Origin: Algoriphagus marincola DSM 16067
Lineage (GTDB): Bacteria; Bacteroidota; Bacteroidia; Cytophagales; Cyclobacteriaceae
Length of the DNA: 64,000 nt
Direction: 5' to 3'
NCBI RefSeq assembly: GCF_000429405.1
Contig: NZ_KE386899.1
Location: 1,296 to 65,295 of the forward strand
Shown here: positions 36,417 through 44,829 of the stretch, piece by piece
Position numbering within the stretch: the first letter of the stretch is position 1
Layout: each line of letters starts with the position of its first letter
Translations under genes and position numbers: made by a program
Notes under the pieces: generated by a model
The model's input: the letters and a program-made list of their open reading frames with translations, nothing else
Databases searched by the model: none
Told to the model about the DNA's origin: nothing

Positions 36417-36629
36417 ATGAGCAAGCGAAAAAAGAAAAAACCAGAAGATCCAAAGGTCCATTCTGACCTGAAGGGTTTTAAGATGGAAATAGATCCTTTT
36501 GGAGAGATATCTTCTTCTTTTCCGATTGATAAGATCAATGAGTTTTTGAATAAAAATGTTGAAGACAAAAAACTGAAAGATCGGGAAGACTTGGATGATA
36601 TCAAGCGAGGATCCGATGAAGAGGAATAA
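36417..36629 (+). CDS. Small highly charged protein of unknown function
   Basis: A 70-residue protein opening with a Lys/Arg block (MSKRKKKKPEDPK) and ending in an acidic run (GSDEEE). The middle contains FKMEIDPFGEISSSFPIDKINEFLNKNVED, which looks like an ordered helix-capable core. It starts 11 bases after gltX and is probably co-transcribed. No known domain is recognised; the codon use and position favour a real gene. Confidence 0.6.
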   Translation: MSKRKKKKPEDPKVHSDLKGFKMEIDPFGEISSSFPIDKINEFLNKNVEDKKLKDREDLDDIKRGSDEEE

Positions 36630-36843
36630 AGAGTCTTTCTCAGGTTTGGATGTACTGTTATCGCGATTCAATCAAAATCGGGAGGCGGGCCTCTCCACTG
36701 CAGCGGATCGAAATCATGAAAGTCTTATGAGACAGCCTCAAAACCTTAAACAGAATTTTTTCTTTTAATTTCTTCGGAATTATACATGTTTTTTATTTAT
36801 TAGAGATGCAGTTTAATTCATCCGTTGTTTTTTTAGCAGGAGC

Positions 36844-39450
36844 ATGAGGATTTCTATTTTATTTTTGATTCTTTTTCTACCGCTTTCCTTGGTTTTTGCG
36901 CAATCAAGCCGGATACAAGGAGAAGTACTCGATAAAAATACGGGTATGCCTTTGCAGGATATCCATGTTTTTATCCATAATACGACCTATCAGACTTTTT
37001 CTGATTCTGTGGGGACGTTTTTGCTAACTAATATCCAAGACGGTCAATGGGAAATTCTCGTAAAAGGGAGTGGGTATATTTCCCAATCTCAAATTATTTC
37101 GGCCTCGACCGGAAAAACAAAAAAGCTCGTATTCTCCCTAGAACCTGATCCTTTTGCTGGGGTTACACCTTCTGATTTCTCGAAAGGCAAACTCAAAAAG
37201 TTTAAAAATGCGGTGGAGAAAAAGTTTTTGGGTGAGCATCCCAGTGCATTGCAGGTGGAGCTTTTGAATTCTGACCAATTAATTTTTGAAAAACGACCCG
37301 GTAAGAAAACACAGGTATCTTCTCTAGGCCCCATTTACTTTTCTAATAGAGAAACCGGCTATTTGGTCACCGTCTACTTCAAGCCCTTTATTTTGGAGGA
37401 TGAAGAGCCCCAATTGCTTGATTACTCCTACTTTGACCTAGCGGAAGATGGAGGAATAGAAACAAGGCGGAGCAATCGGCTAAGGATCCATCAGCAAAGT
37501 CCGACTTATTTACTTTCTCAATTGATGATTGGGGAACTTGCCAGTTTTGGTTCTAATCCCAACCCGGAGGTCTCTTTTTCAGATCAAGAGGGAGAGTATT
37601 TATTAAGCTTTGACAAACCTCTGGAAATAGTGGGTGAAGACGGTAGCAGGGGAAGGATGTTTTATGAGGGAGAAAAGCTTCAGGTGAAACTGAATGGCGC
37701 ACCGACTAATTGGTCAAAATTGCAATGGCGGGGAGAGCTTTTTGAAACTAATCCGATCTATGCAGTTCCTCAAAATTTTAATGCCGATAGGGTTTTTGCT
37801 TTGGCAAATTTGGAGAAGAGTGCCAAAACCATGCAAGAGCGGATTTATCTTCACACAGATAGAAGACACTATTGGCCAGGAGAGACAATCCTGTTCAAAG
37901 CATACCTTGGCTATACTAATCCTGTTCTTGCTCAAGACTTAAGTAAAGTGTTGCATGTTGAGCTGATCGATACAGTGGGTTTTATTTGGTCACACCAGGT
38001 ATTTAAGATCACCGATGGCTTTAGCGCCGGCCAAATTTCCCTGCCGGATCTCTCCGAAACGGGTAACTTTTTTGTAAGGGCGTATACGACCTGGAGCTTA
38101 AACTATAAGCAAGCCGAGCATATTTTGCCAATTCAGATTCTGGATCATTTTAGCCAGCCTAAAGCTTCATCAGGAGGCTTAGAATCGAAAAACGTAAAGG
38201 TCTTCACCGATAAGCAAAGCTATAAGGCAGGAGAAAAAGTCACTTTGAATGTGATGATTGCTTCATATGAAGGAAATCCAATCAATGCAAATTTTTCACT
38301 TGCTGTCTTGGATTTAAAGCAAGCGGTGTATGTCCCAGAGAATAGGGGAATAGAAGAGCAGCTAGCAGAAAAAAATCCCAAAGGTGAGATTGAGAATTTC
38401 AACTATTCGATAGAGCGGGGTTTTGATCTTGAGGGTGTGTTACAAGACGATGAAGGGAATCCTATTCGAGGTTCTCTCCAAGCTTTTATAAATGGGTACG
38501 ATGACGAACGAAAAATCAGATCAGAAAAAGATGGCTCTTTTGCTTTTTCATCTTTAGGGTTTGAGGAAGACTTTGAGATTACCCTTAAAGCAACAAGTGT
38601 CCTGAATCAGCCAATTCGGAACATAAAGCTCGATCTCAAATCTTATCCAAGTGAGGAGCTTGATTTGACGATGGATTTTCCAGAAGTAGTGTCAAGGGAA
38701 ATACTTCCTGACAAGGATATTATGCCTATTAAGCCTTTGGCTGAAGGAGAAATACTTCTCGAAGCAGCAGAAGTTGAGGCTAAAAAGGATAAAAATTTTG
38801 GTGCCATGATCTATGGAATTCCTGACAATGTTATCGAAAGTGAAGAACTGAATTTAGTGGGCTCAACAGTTCAGTTTATTTATGCCTTGATGGCAAAGGT
38901 TCCCGGAATGAAAGTTGTGGGTTCTCCACCAAATATGTCGGTAAGATTCAGAGGAGGAGAACCTTTGATTTTGATAAATGGAACTCCAGCAAACGGCCTT
39001 TCAGGAGGTACAATCTCTGGTGGGGCGAGTAGATCCTTCTATAATGTATTGGAAGGGATAAATGTCTTTGCCATTGATCGTGTGGAGGTAATTCGAAGGT
39101 TGGTACCTCAGTATGGTGATCAGGGAAGAAATGGCTTAATTTCTATATTTCTAAAAACAGGAGCGGAACTCGCAAAGACCCAAAACAACTTCAATCTCTT
39201 TAAATTTGAAGGTTTTCAGCGCTACATGAATTTCAGCAAAGCACAAGAATCAAGAGAGAATTTTCCATTTTTGGGGCCTTTTAAACCCACGCTATTTTGG
39301 AGTCCTTCCTTGATTTCAAATGAAAATACCCTTTCGATTCCGGTAGAATTTGATTTGAATGAAACTGCAGGGCCTTTCTTGGTTGAAATCAGAGGGATGA
39401 CTGACCTTGGTGAACCCATTTACGGGACCTTCGTTTTAAATGAGGATTAA
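36844..39450 (+). CDS. MG2-like plug-domain protein (carboxypeptidase-regulatory + macroglobulin-like + TonB-plug signature, no barrel), first paralogue
   Basis: An 868-residue exported protein. Signal peptide about 1-20 (ILFLILFLPLSLVFAQ); carboxypeptidase-regulatory-like domain about 22-100 (GEVLDKNTGMPLQDIHVFI); a central segment with macroglobulin MG2 features near 331-420 (ERIYLHTDRRHYWPGETILFKAYLGY); a further beta-rich region; and a SusC-type plug signature at about 676-775 (MAKVPGMKVVG, PLILINGTPA, IDRVEVIRR, YGDQGRNGLISIFLKTG). No TonB-dependent barrel follows; the end is a single Ig-like segment. Without a barrel it is not a transporter. It may sit at the cell surface or periplasm and bind proteins. 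It overlaps its paralogue downstream by 11 bases. Confidence 0.82.
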   Translation: MRISILFLILFLPLSLVFAQSSRIQGEVLDKNTGMPLQDIHVFIHNTTYQTFSDSVGTFLLTNIQDGQWEILVKGSGYISQSQIISASTGKTKKLVFSLEPDPFAGVTPSDFSKGKLKKFKNAVEKKFLGEHPSALQVELLNSDQLIFEKRPGKKTQVSSLGPIYFSNRETGYLVTVYFKPFILEDEEPQLLDYSYFDLAEDGGIETRRSNRLRIHQQSPTYLLSQLMIGELASFGSNPNPEVSFSDQEGEYLLSFDKPLEIVGEDGSRGRMFYEGEKLQVKLNGAPTNWSKLQWRGELFETNPIYAVPQNFNADRVFALANLEKSAKTMQERIYLHTDRRHYWPGETILFKAYLGYTNPVLAQDLSKVLHVELIDTVGFIWSHQVFKITDGFSAGQISLPDLSETGNFFVRAYTTWSLNYKQAEHILPIQILDHFSQPKASSGGLESKNVKVFTDKQSYKAGEKVTLNVMIASYEGNPINANFSLAVLDLKQAVYVPENRGIEEQLAEKNPKGEIENFNYSIERGFDLEGVLQDDEGNPIRGSLQAFINGYDDERKIRSEKDGSFAFSSLGFEEDFEITLKATSVLNQPIRNIKLDLKSYPSEELDLTMDFPEVVSREILPDKDIMPIKPLAEGEILLEAAEVEAKKDKNFGAMIYGIPDNVIESEELNLVGSTVQFIYALMAKVPGMKVVGSPPNMSVRFRGGEPLILINGTPANGLSGGTISGGASRSFYNVLEGINVFAIDRVEVIRRLVPQYGDQGRNGLISIFLKTGAELAKTQNNFNLFKFEGFQRYMNFSKAQESRENFPFLGPFKPTLFWSPSLISNENTLSIPVEFDLNETAGPFLVEIRGMTDLGEPIYGTFVLNED

Positions 39451-42262
39451 TCAGCTGACATTTTCTAATTTGGAGCCTCAATTACTTCCCATTCCTTTGA
39501 AGAAACTTATTCTGCTAGTAGCACTCCTGACTACTCAGGTATTTCTAGTATACTCTCAAACAGCCACCGTGACTGGAACGGTCAAAGACGCTGACACGGG
39601 TGAGACACTTCCCTTTTGCAATGTTTTTGTCAATAATACCACCATTTCTACTACCTCGGATTTGGATGGGGTATTCACCTTAACCGACCTTGCGCCGGGT
39701 TCGCTGGAAGTAGGTTTTTCATTTTTGGGTTACCAAGCCACGACCAAACAGGTCACGCTTAACCCTGGTGGCAAGCTGACCTTGAATGTCTCTTTGGAAC
39801 CTTTGGAGACAGAGCTCTCGGATGTGGAAATCAAGGCCAAACGGGATAAGGCTTGGGAGCGAGATCTCCGAAAATTTGAAAACCTTTTTCTTGGGAATGA
39901 TGCCATTGCGGCTAAAACCGAAATATCCAACCCCTGGGTAGTGGACTTTCCTGAATCAGAAGAGCGAAATACTTTTTTGGCAAGTTCCCAGCTGCCTATC
40001 GAAATCCTCAATCAATATTTGGGCTATAAAATCACCTTCAATTTGCAGGAGTTCTATGATAATCCAGTTAATTATCGGATTGCGGGAGCAGCAAGATTTG
40101 AGGAGCTGGAAGCTGAGTCTGATCAACAGGAGCAGCAATGGGATCAGAATCGTATGGACGTGTATTCCAAATCTCCGCAGAATATGTTCCGAGCCATGAT
40201 CTCTGGTACTCATGAAAAGGAGGGTTTTTACCTGTATGGAGAGCGGCCGAGTGCGGCAGATTCCCGAAATATGCGTTCGGATATTTTTGCCGATGAATTG
40301 GGTAAATCAGTCATTCCTTACAAGCCTGATCAACTGGTGACAGCGGCTGACCGTCCCGGTGAATACTGGATTTATCTCAAGGGAAGAATAGAAATTCACT
40401 ACGAAAAGGGCTACACAATTGTCAATACTTACAAAGACGCGCCTTATCCCATTTCTTGGATAGAAGTCAACGGAGATCGGGTAAGAGTCCGTGAAAATGG
40501 TATGATTCTCAACTCTCAAGACGTAGTGTTTTCCGGTGATATGGATAGAAGACGTGTCGCCTCCATGTTGCCTTTGGACTATGATGCCGAACGCGCTATC
40601 CAACTGCGGAATCTAGATAAAACAGCCGCAAACTATCAAGAGCGGGTTTACCTGCACACAGATCGGCCCTACTATCAAGCTGGGGAAGAAGTCTTTTTTC
40701 AGGCTTTTATCAATTATGGAAATCCATATCTCAAGAAGCAATTGAGTCAGGTCTTGCATGTGGAGCTGGTGTCTGCCGATCGGGACTTTGTTTTCAGAAA
40801 GAAGTATAAAATCTTCAACGGTACAGCTGGGGGGAGCTTTTACATCCCGGATAGTTTAACGGATAATCAGTATTATCTAAGAGCATACACCAACTGGAAC
40901 CGAAACTATGGTCCAGACCACCTCTTCTTAAAGCCCCTTCCAATCCTACGACCCAATCAAATGCTAGAATCCGGGTCCAAACTAGCCTTGAAATCCAAAA
41001 ATGTTTTGTTGGAAGCAAATCCGGAGAAAGCTGGACCAAGGGAAAAAATTCAACTGAAAATTAAAACGGTGGATGAGGCTGGTAGGGCACTTTCAGCGCG
41101 ATTGGCAGTTTCTGTCATTGATCAGGCTCAAGTGGAAAGCTTTCCAGAGATCAAGCCTGCAGAAGAAGCACTGGCTTTGGAGAAAATACCTGACAACATA
41201 GGATTGGAGCGTTTCTCATACCCGATAGAGACTAATTTGGAGCAGAGCGGATTGATCTTGGATCAAAAAGGAAAAGGGACTTCGGGGGCTGTTACGGTAT
41301 TTGTCAATAATTTTGAAGGAATCGTTGAGTTGGAAGCAGATAGAAGCGGTCAATTCAAATTGGAGGGAATGGAATTTTATGGTCCCTTGAGGCTAGCCAT
41401 TCAAGCCACGGATTCCCGTGGAAGGCCTGTTTCTGAGATTAAATTGGACGAGAACCTGGCTGCGCCTTTGGCAGCCTTTCCATCTGTGAATTGGCCAGAG
41501 CTCACGATAGATCCTACCTATCAGTCGATTTCTCAAGAAGAATTGAAGACAGAGGATCTTGAGCTTGTTGAGGTGGAGGATAAATCTTTGGAAGCCTCCA
41601 GGGCGATCTATGGAAGAGCAGACTTCGTGGTGACTTCCGACAAACTGATGGCTACGGGCAGCTCGGTGGACCTAGTGAATAGCTTGGCGGGAAATGTGCC
41701 AGGAATGCGTGTTACCGTAGCGGGGGCTTCGGGTCAGCAGCAAATCCGGCTTCGTGGAGGCGCTACCTCGGTCTCCGGTTCCATGGAGCCACTCGTCATG
41801 GTAGATGGGGCTATTTTGGTGACCGCGCCGGGCGCGACTGCGGCTGATAATCTCCGAAATATCAATCCCAATGATATCGATCGGGTTGAAATCGTCTCAA
41901 GGACTGTTTCAATGCTGGGGGATCAGGGGAGAAATGGGGTAATAGCGGTCTATCTTAAGGAAGGTCTAAGTAATCAAGCTAATCCAGTTTTGACTTCTTC
42001 GGTTTCAAATTTTGTAATTGAGGGTTACGAGCCTCCCAGAAGCTTTTATCAGGTAGCTTATGAAGGGGGTGAGGAAGTAGATGAGGATCTAAGAAGGACC
42101 CTCTATTGGAATGGGAACTTAGTAACCGATGAGTCCGGAGAGGTTGTTTTGAGCTTTTTCACCAATGATTCTGGGGGACCGATGACTGTTGAAATCCGAG
42201 GGCTTAGCTTGGACGGAAAGCCGATTTCTGGCACCTTTACGATCAATTCATCCGAAAAATGA
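39440..42262 (+). CDS. MG2-like plug-domain protein, second paralogue
   Basis: A 940-residue paralogue with the same order as the previous gene: signal segment about 20-40 (LKKLILLVALLTTQVFLVYSQ), carboxypeptidase-regulatory-like domain about 44-125 (GTVKDADTGETLPFCNVFV), MG2-like segment from about 396 (ERVYLHTDRPYYQAGEEVFFQAFINYGN), plug signature about 744-843 (VNSLAGNVPGMRV, EPLVMVDGAI, DIDRVEIVSR, LGDQGRNGVIAVYLKEG). The start ATG lies inside the end of the upstream gene. An 11-base overlap means translation coupling, so the two products are likely made in fixed ratio and may form a hetero-oligomer. The two genes are clearly diverged, so the duplication is old. Confidence 0.84.
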   Translation: MRINQLTFSNLEPQLLPIPLKKLILLVALLTTQVFLVYSQTATVTGTVKDADTGETLPFCNVFVNNTTISTTSDLDGVFTLTDLAPGSLEVGFSFLGYQATTKQVTLNPGGKLTLNVSLEPLETELSDVEIKAKRDKAWERDLRKFENLFLGNDAIAAKTEISNPWVVDFPESEERNTFLASSQLPIEILNQYLGYKITFNLQEFYDNPVNYRIAGAARFEELEAESDQQEQQWDQNRMDVYSKSPQNMFRAMISGTHEKEGFYLYGERPSAADSRNMRSDIFADELGKSVIPYKPDQLVTAADRPGEYWIYLKGRIEIHYEKGYTIVNTYKDAPYPISWIEVNGDRVRVRENGMILNSQDVVFSGDMDRRRVASMLPLDYDAERAIQLRNLDKTAANYQERVYLHTDRPYYQAGEEVFFQAFINYGNPYLKKQLSQVLHVELVSADRDFVFRKKYKIFNGTAGGSFYIPDSLTDNQYYLRAYTNWNRNYGPDHLFLKPLPILRPNQMLESGSKLALKSKNVLLEANPEKAGPREKIQLKIKTVDEAGRALSARLAVSVIDQAQVESFPEIKPAEEALALEKIPDNIGLERFSYPIETNLEQSGLILDQKGKGTSGAVTVFVNNFEGIVELEADRSGQFKLEGMEFYGPLRLAIQATDSRGRPVSEIKLDENLAAPLAAFPSVNWPELTIDPTYQSISQEELKTEDLELVEVEDKSLEASRAIYGRADFVVTSDKLMATGSSVDLVNSLAGNVPGMRVTVAGASGQQQIRLRGGATSVSGSMEPLVMVDGAILVTAPGATAADNLRNINPNDIDRVEIVSRTVSMLGDQGRNGVIAVYLKEGLSNQANPVLTSSVSNFVIEGYEPPRSFYQVAYEGGEEVDEDLRRTLYWNGNLVTDESGEVVLSFFTNDSGGPMTVEIRGLSLDGKPISGTFTINSSEK

Positions 42263-42383
42263 AATCGAGCCAGCCTGAAGTTGAAGAGGTTGATGTAGCT
42301 TTCATACAACGAGATTCTTGTAAAACTTGCGATTGGCCATAGGCGAAGATTCCATGTGGCCTTGGAAAAACGAATTATAGTAC

Positions 42384-43040
42384 ATGAAAAAAATACTCTT
42401 GGCTTTTTTGATGCTTTTCTTGGCTTTTGAGGCCTTCCCTCAGACTAGTGTGGGTTTTCGGGCTGGATACACCTCTTCGTCCTACTCCTATCAGCCGGCA
42501 GCCAATTTTCGATCACAAAGCACCGAGAGTGTTGTCAGACCTACTTTTGCGCTTGTCGTGGAGCATTTCACCTCTAAGAATGCCGGGATAGAAATGAACC
42601 TGCAATGGATCACTTTGGGCTTTCGACAGATCAATGAAAATGCCGTGACCCTTCCTGAAAATCGGACAGAATTTGACTACCTGAAAGTGCCTTTTTTTGC
42701 CTCTTTTTATGCGGGTAGATCAGGTAGGTTTCAAATAAAAGTCGGGCCTCACTTGGGTTTTCTAGTTAATGCAAGAGATGTGCAGCGGGAATTCACCAGT
42801 GCTGCGACTCCTGAGATCCCTACCTATGGCGGGCCGGAAGATCGACCCAATCGTTTTATGTATGGCTTAAATGCAGGCGCTGGAATTTCTAAGCTTTTTG
42901 GGAAAAGCACCCTTGCGGTGGAATTCCGATTTGCCTATGACTTCACTAATCCGGAGGGGCAGGATCGAATTTTTGATATGAATTCCACCAATTTGGAGCT
43001 TTCCTTGGCATATCTCTTCCGAGTCAGAGAAAATCCTTAA
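42384..43040 (+). CDS. PorT-like outer-membrane beta-barrel protein
   Basis: A 218-residue protein with signal peptide (KKILLAFLMLFLAFEAFPQ) followed by a small barrel of eight or so strands: TSVGFRAGYTSSSYSY at the start, LKVPFFASFYAGRSGRFQIKVGPHLGFLV in the middle and LELSLAYLFRVRE at the end. The pattern is that of the outer_membrane_beta-barrel/PorT family. It lies 121 bases after the plug-domain pair and 49 bases before a sigma-factor gene. Substrate or partner is unknown. Confidence 0.82.
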   Translation: MKKILLAFLMLFLAFEAFPQTSVGFRAGYTSSSYSYQPAANFRSQSTESVVRPTFALVVEHFTSKNAGIEMNLQWITLGFRQINENAVTLPENRTEFDYLKVPFFASFYAGRSGRFQIKVGPHLGFLVNARDVQREFTSAATPEIPTYGGPEDRPNRFMYGLNAGAGISKLFGKSTLAVEFRFAYDFTNPEGQDRIFDMNSTNLELSLAYLFRVRENP

Positions 43041-43089
43041 GAAATCTGTCGCCCGCTGTCATATTTTTCGTAAAGTCTACGATTACAAG

Positions 43090-43593
43090 ATGAAGATGAA
43101 CCACAGCGAGCTAGAAAATATACTCAAAAACCATCATCGGGAAGCCTATCTCTGGGCCCGTCAATGCTGTGGCTTTGAGGATGAGCTAGCTAAGGATGTC
43201 TTGCAGATTTGTTATTTGAAGATTTTGGAGGGTAAGGCACGCCTCCAACAGGTCGAAAAAGTAAAACCCTGGTTATTTTCGGTGATTCGCTTCACAGCTA
43301 TCGACGAACTCCGAAAGAAAGGAAATTGGGTGGCATTACAAGAAAATTATGATTTGGAGGATGAGCCGACTGAAAATGAAGAGGAGCTGGATTACCAGAA
43401 ACTACTTATGCAGCTTTCACCCATGCAGCGTGAAGTCATGTTGATGGTCTTTTACCACCAATTGACAATCGCAGAAAGTGCCGATGTCCTTCAAATAAGC
43501 CTAGGCTCCGCGCGCACACATTACGATCGCGGAAAAAAGAGGCTGAAAGAATTAATCGTAAAATCTCAAAACTTGGAATATGATGGAAAATGA
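43090..43593 (+). CDS. ECF sigma factor
   Basis: A 167-residue sigma-70 family protein. Region 2 covers about residues 12-75 (AKDVLQICYLKILEG, then KPWLFSVIRFTAIDELRKKG) and region 4 about 105-155 (LSPMQREVMLMVFYHQLTIAESADVLQISLGSARTHYDRGKKRLKE). The S-A-R-T-H-Y-D-R-G form of the recognition helix is typical of short Bacteroidota ECF factors that pair with one-pass membrane anti-sigma proteins. The next gene overlaps it by 14 bases and encodes such a protein. The target promoters are unknown; nearby envelope genes are natural candidates. Confidence 0.93.
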   Translation: MKMNHSELENILKNHHREAYLWARQCCGFEDELAKDVLQICYLKILEGKARLQQVEKVKPWLFSVIRFTAIDELRKKGNWVALQENYDLEDEPTENEEELDYQKLLMQLSPMQREVMLMVFYHQLTIAESADVLQISLGSARTHYDRGKKRLKELIVKSQNLEYDGK

Positions 43594-43894
43594 TCAACTG
43601 ATAGAAAACTTTTTCTCAGACATGAAAAAGCAGGATCAAAATATCCCAATTCCCGAATTTCCGGAGACGAAGGTACGAAGCTTCAATTGGTGGATTCCTA
43701 TTGGAATCGCGGCCACAGTCCTGCTAGGCGGATTTCTCTTGACACGGCAGGAGCCGGTCGCAGAAGCACCTTCTGAGGTGATTATCATTTCCCTTCAAGA
43801 AAATGAAAACGATGAGCAGGAGTTCATAATAGAAGAAAAAGCCTACATCGATGTCTGGGAGTCCAGTACTTCCTCTTTACTTACCGAATTCTAA
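43580..43894 (+). CDS. Short single-pass membrane protein, putative anti-sigma factor
   Basis: A 104-residue protein overlapping the sigma gene by 14 bases (two adjacent ATGs at 43580 and 43583). About 35 cytoplasmic residues come first (LIENFFSDMKKQDQNIPIPEFP), then a membrane span at about 36-55 (NWWIPIGIAATVLLGGFLLT) and an acidic outer tail of about 48 residues. This matches position and topology of an anti-sigma factor, but it is much shorter than FecR-type proteins and has no zinc-binding Cys/His. Identification rests on context and topology, not on a family match. Confidence 0.7.
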   Translation: MMENDQLIENFFSDMKKQDQNIPIPEFPETKVRSFNWWIPIGIAATVLLGGFLLTRQEPVAEAPSEVIIISLQENENDEQEFIIEEKAYIDVWESSTSSLLTEF

Positions 43895-43930
43895 GCTAAA
43901 CCAACTATTTATAAACCTATGAAATGCCCA

Positions 43931-43985
43931 TGAGAATTGCTTCTCACACAGGGAAATGCCCCGATACATCGGGGTAGGGCATTCC
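43931..43985. repeat. Two tandem hairpins between the sigma operon and the Spy-plug gene
   Basis: First hairpin: TGAGAA-TTGC-TTCTCA at 43931-43946. Second: GGAAATGCC at 43952-43960 with GGGCATTCC at 43977-43985, enclosing CCCCGATACATCGGGG. The word GAAATGCCC occurs before both (43921 and 43953). No long T-run follows, so this may be an RNA structure or a repeat element rather than a simple terminator. Confidence 0.55.
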
Positions 43986-44016
43986 ATCTGACCACTAAAA
44001 ATCAAATTATAAACAG

Positions 44017-44775
44017 ATGAAACCTTTATTTGTAACCGCCCTTTTCCTGCTTTCGTCCCTGACGATGGCTCAGGACATTTTCAAAAAGAACTTGTACTCA
44101 GCTGACCAAATCATGGAAGCCAGGGAAAAGATCAACCTGACAGATGCTCAAGCCACTAAAATCAAAAAAATCCATGCTGATAATGCCGGGGAATTCTCTA
44201 CGCTCAAATGGGACTTGGATGCTACTAATGCTGAGCTTGAAAAGCTCCTTGAGCAAAGGCCAATAGATCAAACAAAGGTGCTAACAGTACTGGATATGAT
44301 TCTAAAGTATGAGGCGCAATTGAAGAGAAAGCAACTTAGTACCTTGGTCGCCATCAAAAATGAATTGAATGAAGAACAAATCGAGAAATTGAGTGAAACT
44401 ACTAGACTCTATGGATTCAGAAGTTCTGGCTCGGGAAGTGCTTCAAGTACACTTGGAGTCTCAAGTCTTCGTTCCGGCCAAAAGGTAGTGATTGGTTATC
44501 CTTCCGCTTCTACTTTTTCTACCACTAGCCCATCATCAAAGGTAGATATAGTAGTTGCGGGAAGTAGTAATGGGGATCAGCCGCTATTCGTAATCAAATC
44601 TGATGATGGAACCATAGAGAAATCATCCATGGAGCAACTAGATATCAATCCCAATGATATTGAAAGTATCAATGTGCTGAAAGATAAAGGTGCTACCTCA
44701 TTGTATGGTGAGAAAGGAAAAAATGGCGTAATCATCATCACTTTGAAGAAAGGTGCAAAGGCAAAAATTAAGTAA
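44017..44775 (+). CDS. Spy/CpxP-like protein fused to a TonB-plug signature
   Basis: A 252-residue exported protein. Signal peptide 1-18 (MKPLFVTALFLLSSLTMAQ). Residues about 30-126 are helical with two LTxxQ-like motifs (NLTDAQATKIKKIH, LNEEQIEKLSE) and a helix pair between, like the periplasmic Spy/CpxP/LTxxQ family. A Ser-rich linker (GSGSASSTLGVSSL) leads to a C-terminal domain of about 85 residues. It ends in a SusC-plug signature at about 207-248 (DINPNDIESINVLKDKGATSLYGEKGKNGVIIITLKKG, read here in two halves). No barrel follows. I know the two parts only as separate families, so the fusion is unusual. It follows the sigma/anti-sigma pair and could be its stress-sensing or target component. 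Confidence 0.75.
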   Translation: MKPLFVTALFLLSSLTMAQDIFKKNLYSADQIMEAREKINLTDAQATKIKKIHADNAGEFSTLKWDLDATNAELEKLLEQRPIDQTKVLTVLDMILKYEAQLKRKQLSTLVAIKNELNEEQIEKLSETTRLYGFRSSGSGSASSTLGVSSLRSGQKVVIGYPSASTFSTTSPSSKVDIVVAGSSNGDQPLFVIKSDDGTIEKSSMEQLDINPNDIESINVLKDKGATSLYGEKGKNGVIIITLKKGAKAKIK

Positions 44776-44797
44776 TTGATTATGGTTTAAAATGAAA

Positions 44798-44826
44798 AAG
44801 GAGACTGATTTAGAGTCTCCTTTTTT
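44798..44826. terminator. Bidirectional terminator between Spy-plug gene and M20 gene
   Basis: GGAGACT (44800-44806) pairs with AGTCTCC (44814-44820), flanked by an A-run and a T-run, so it can stop transcription from both convergent genes. Confidence 0.88.
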
Positions 44827-44829
44827 GGT

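Noticed and set aside
43090..43894. FecI/FecR-type regulation of the susC gene at 52.8 kb
   Set aside because: The partner protein is only 104 residues with no FecR domain, and the pair is 9 kb away from susC with unrelated genes between.
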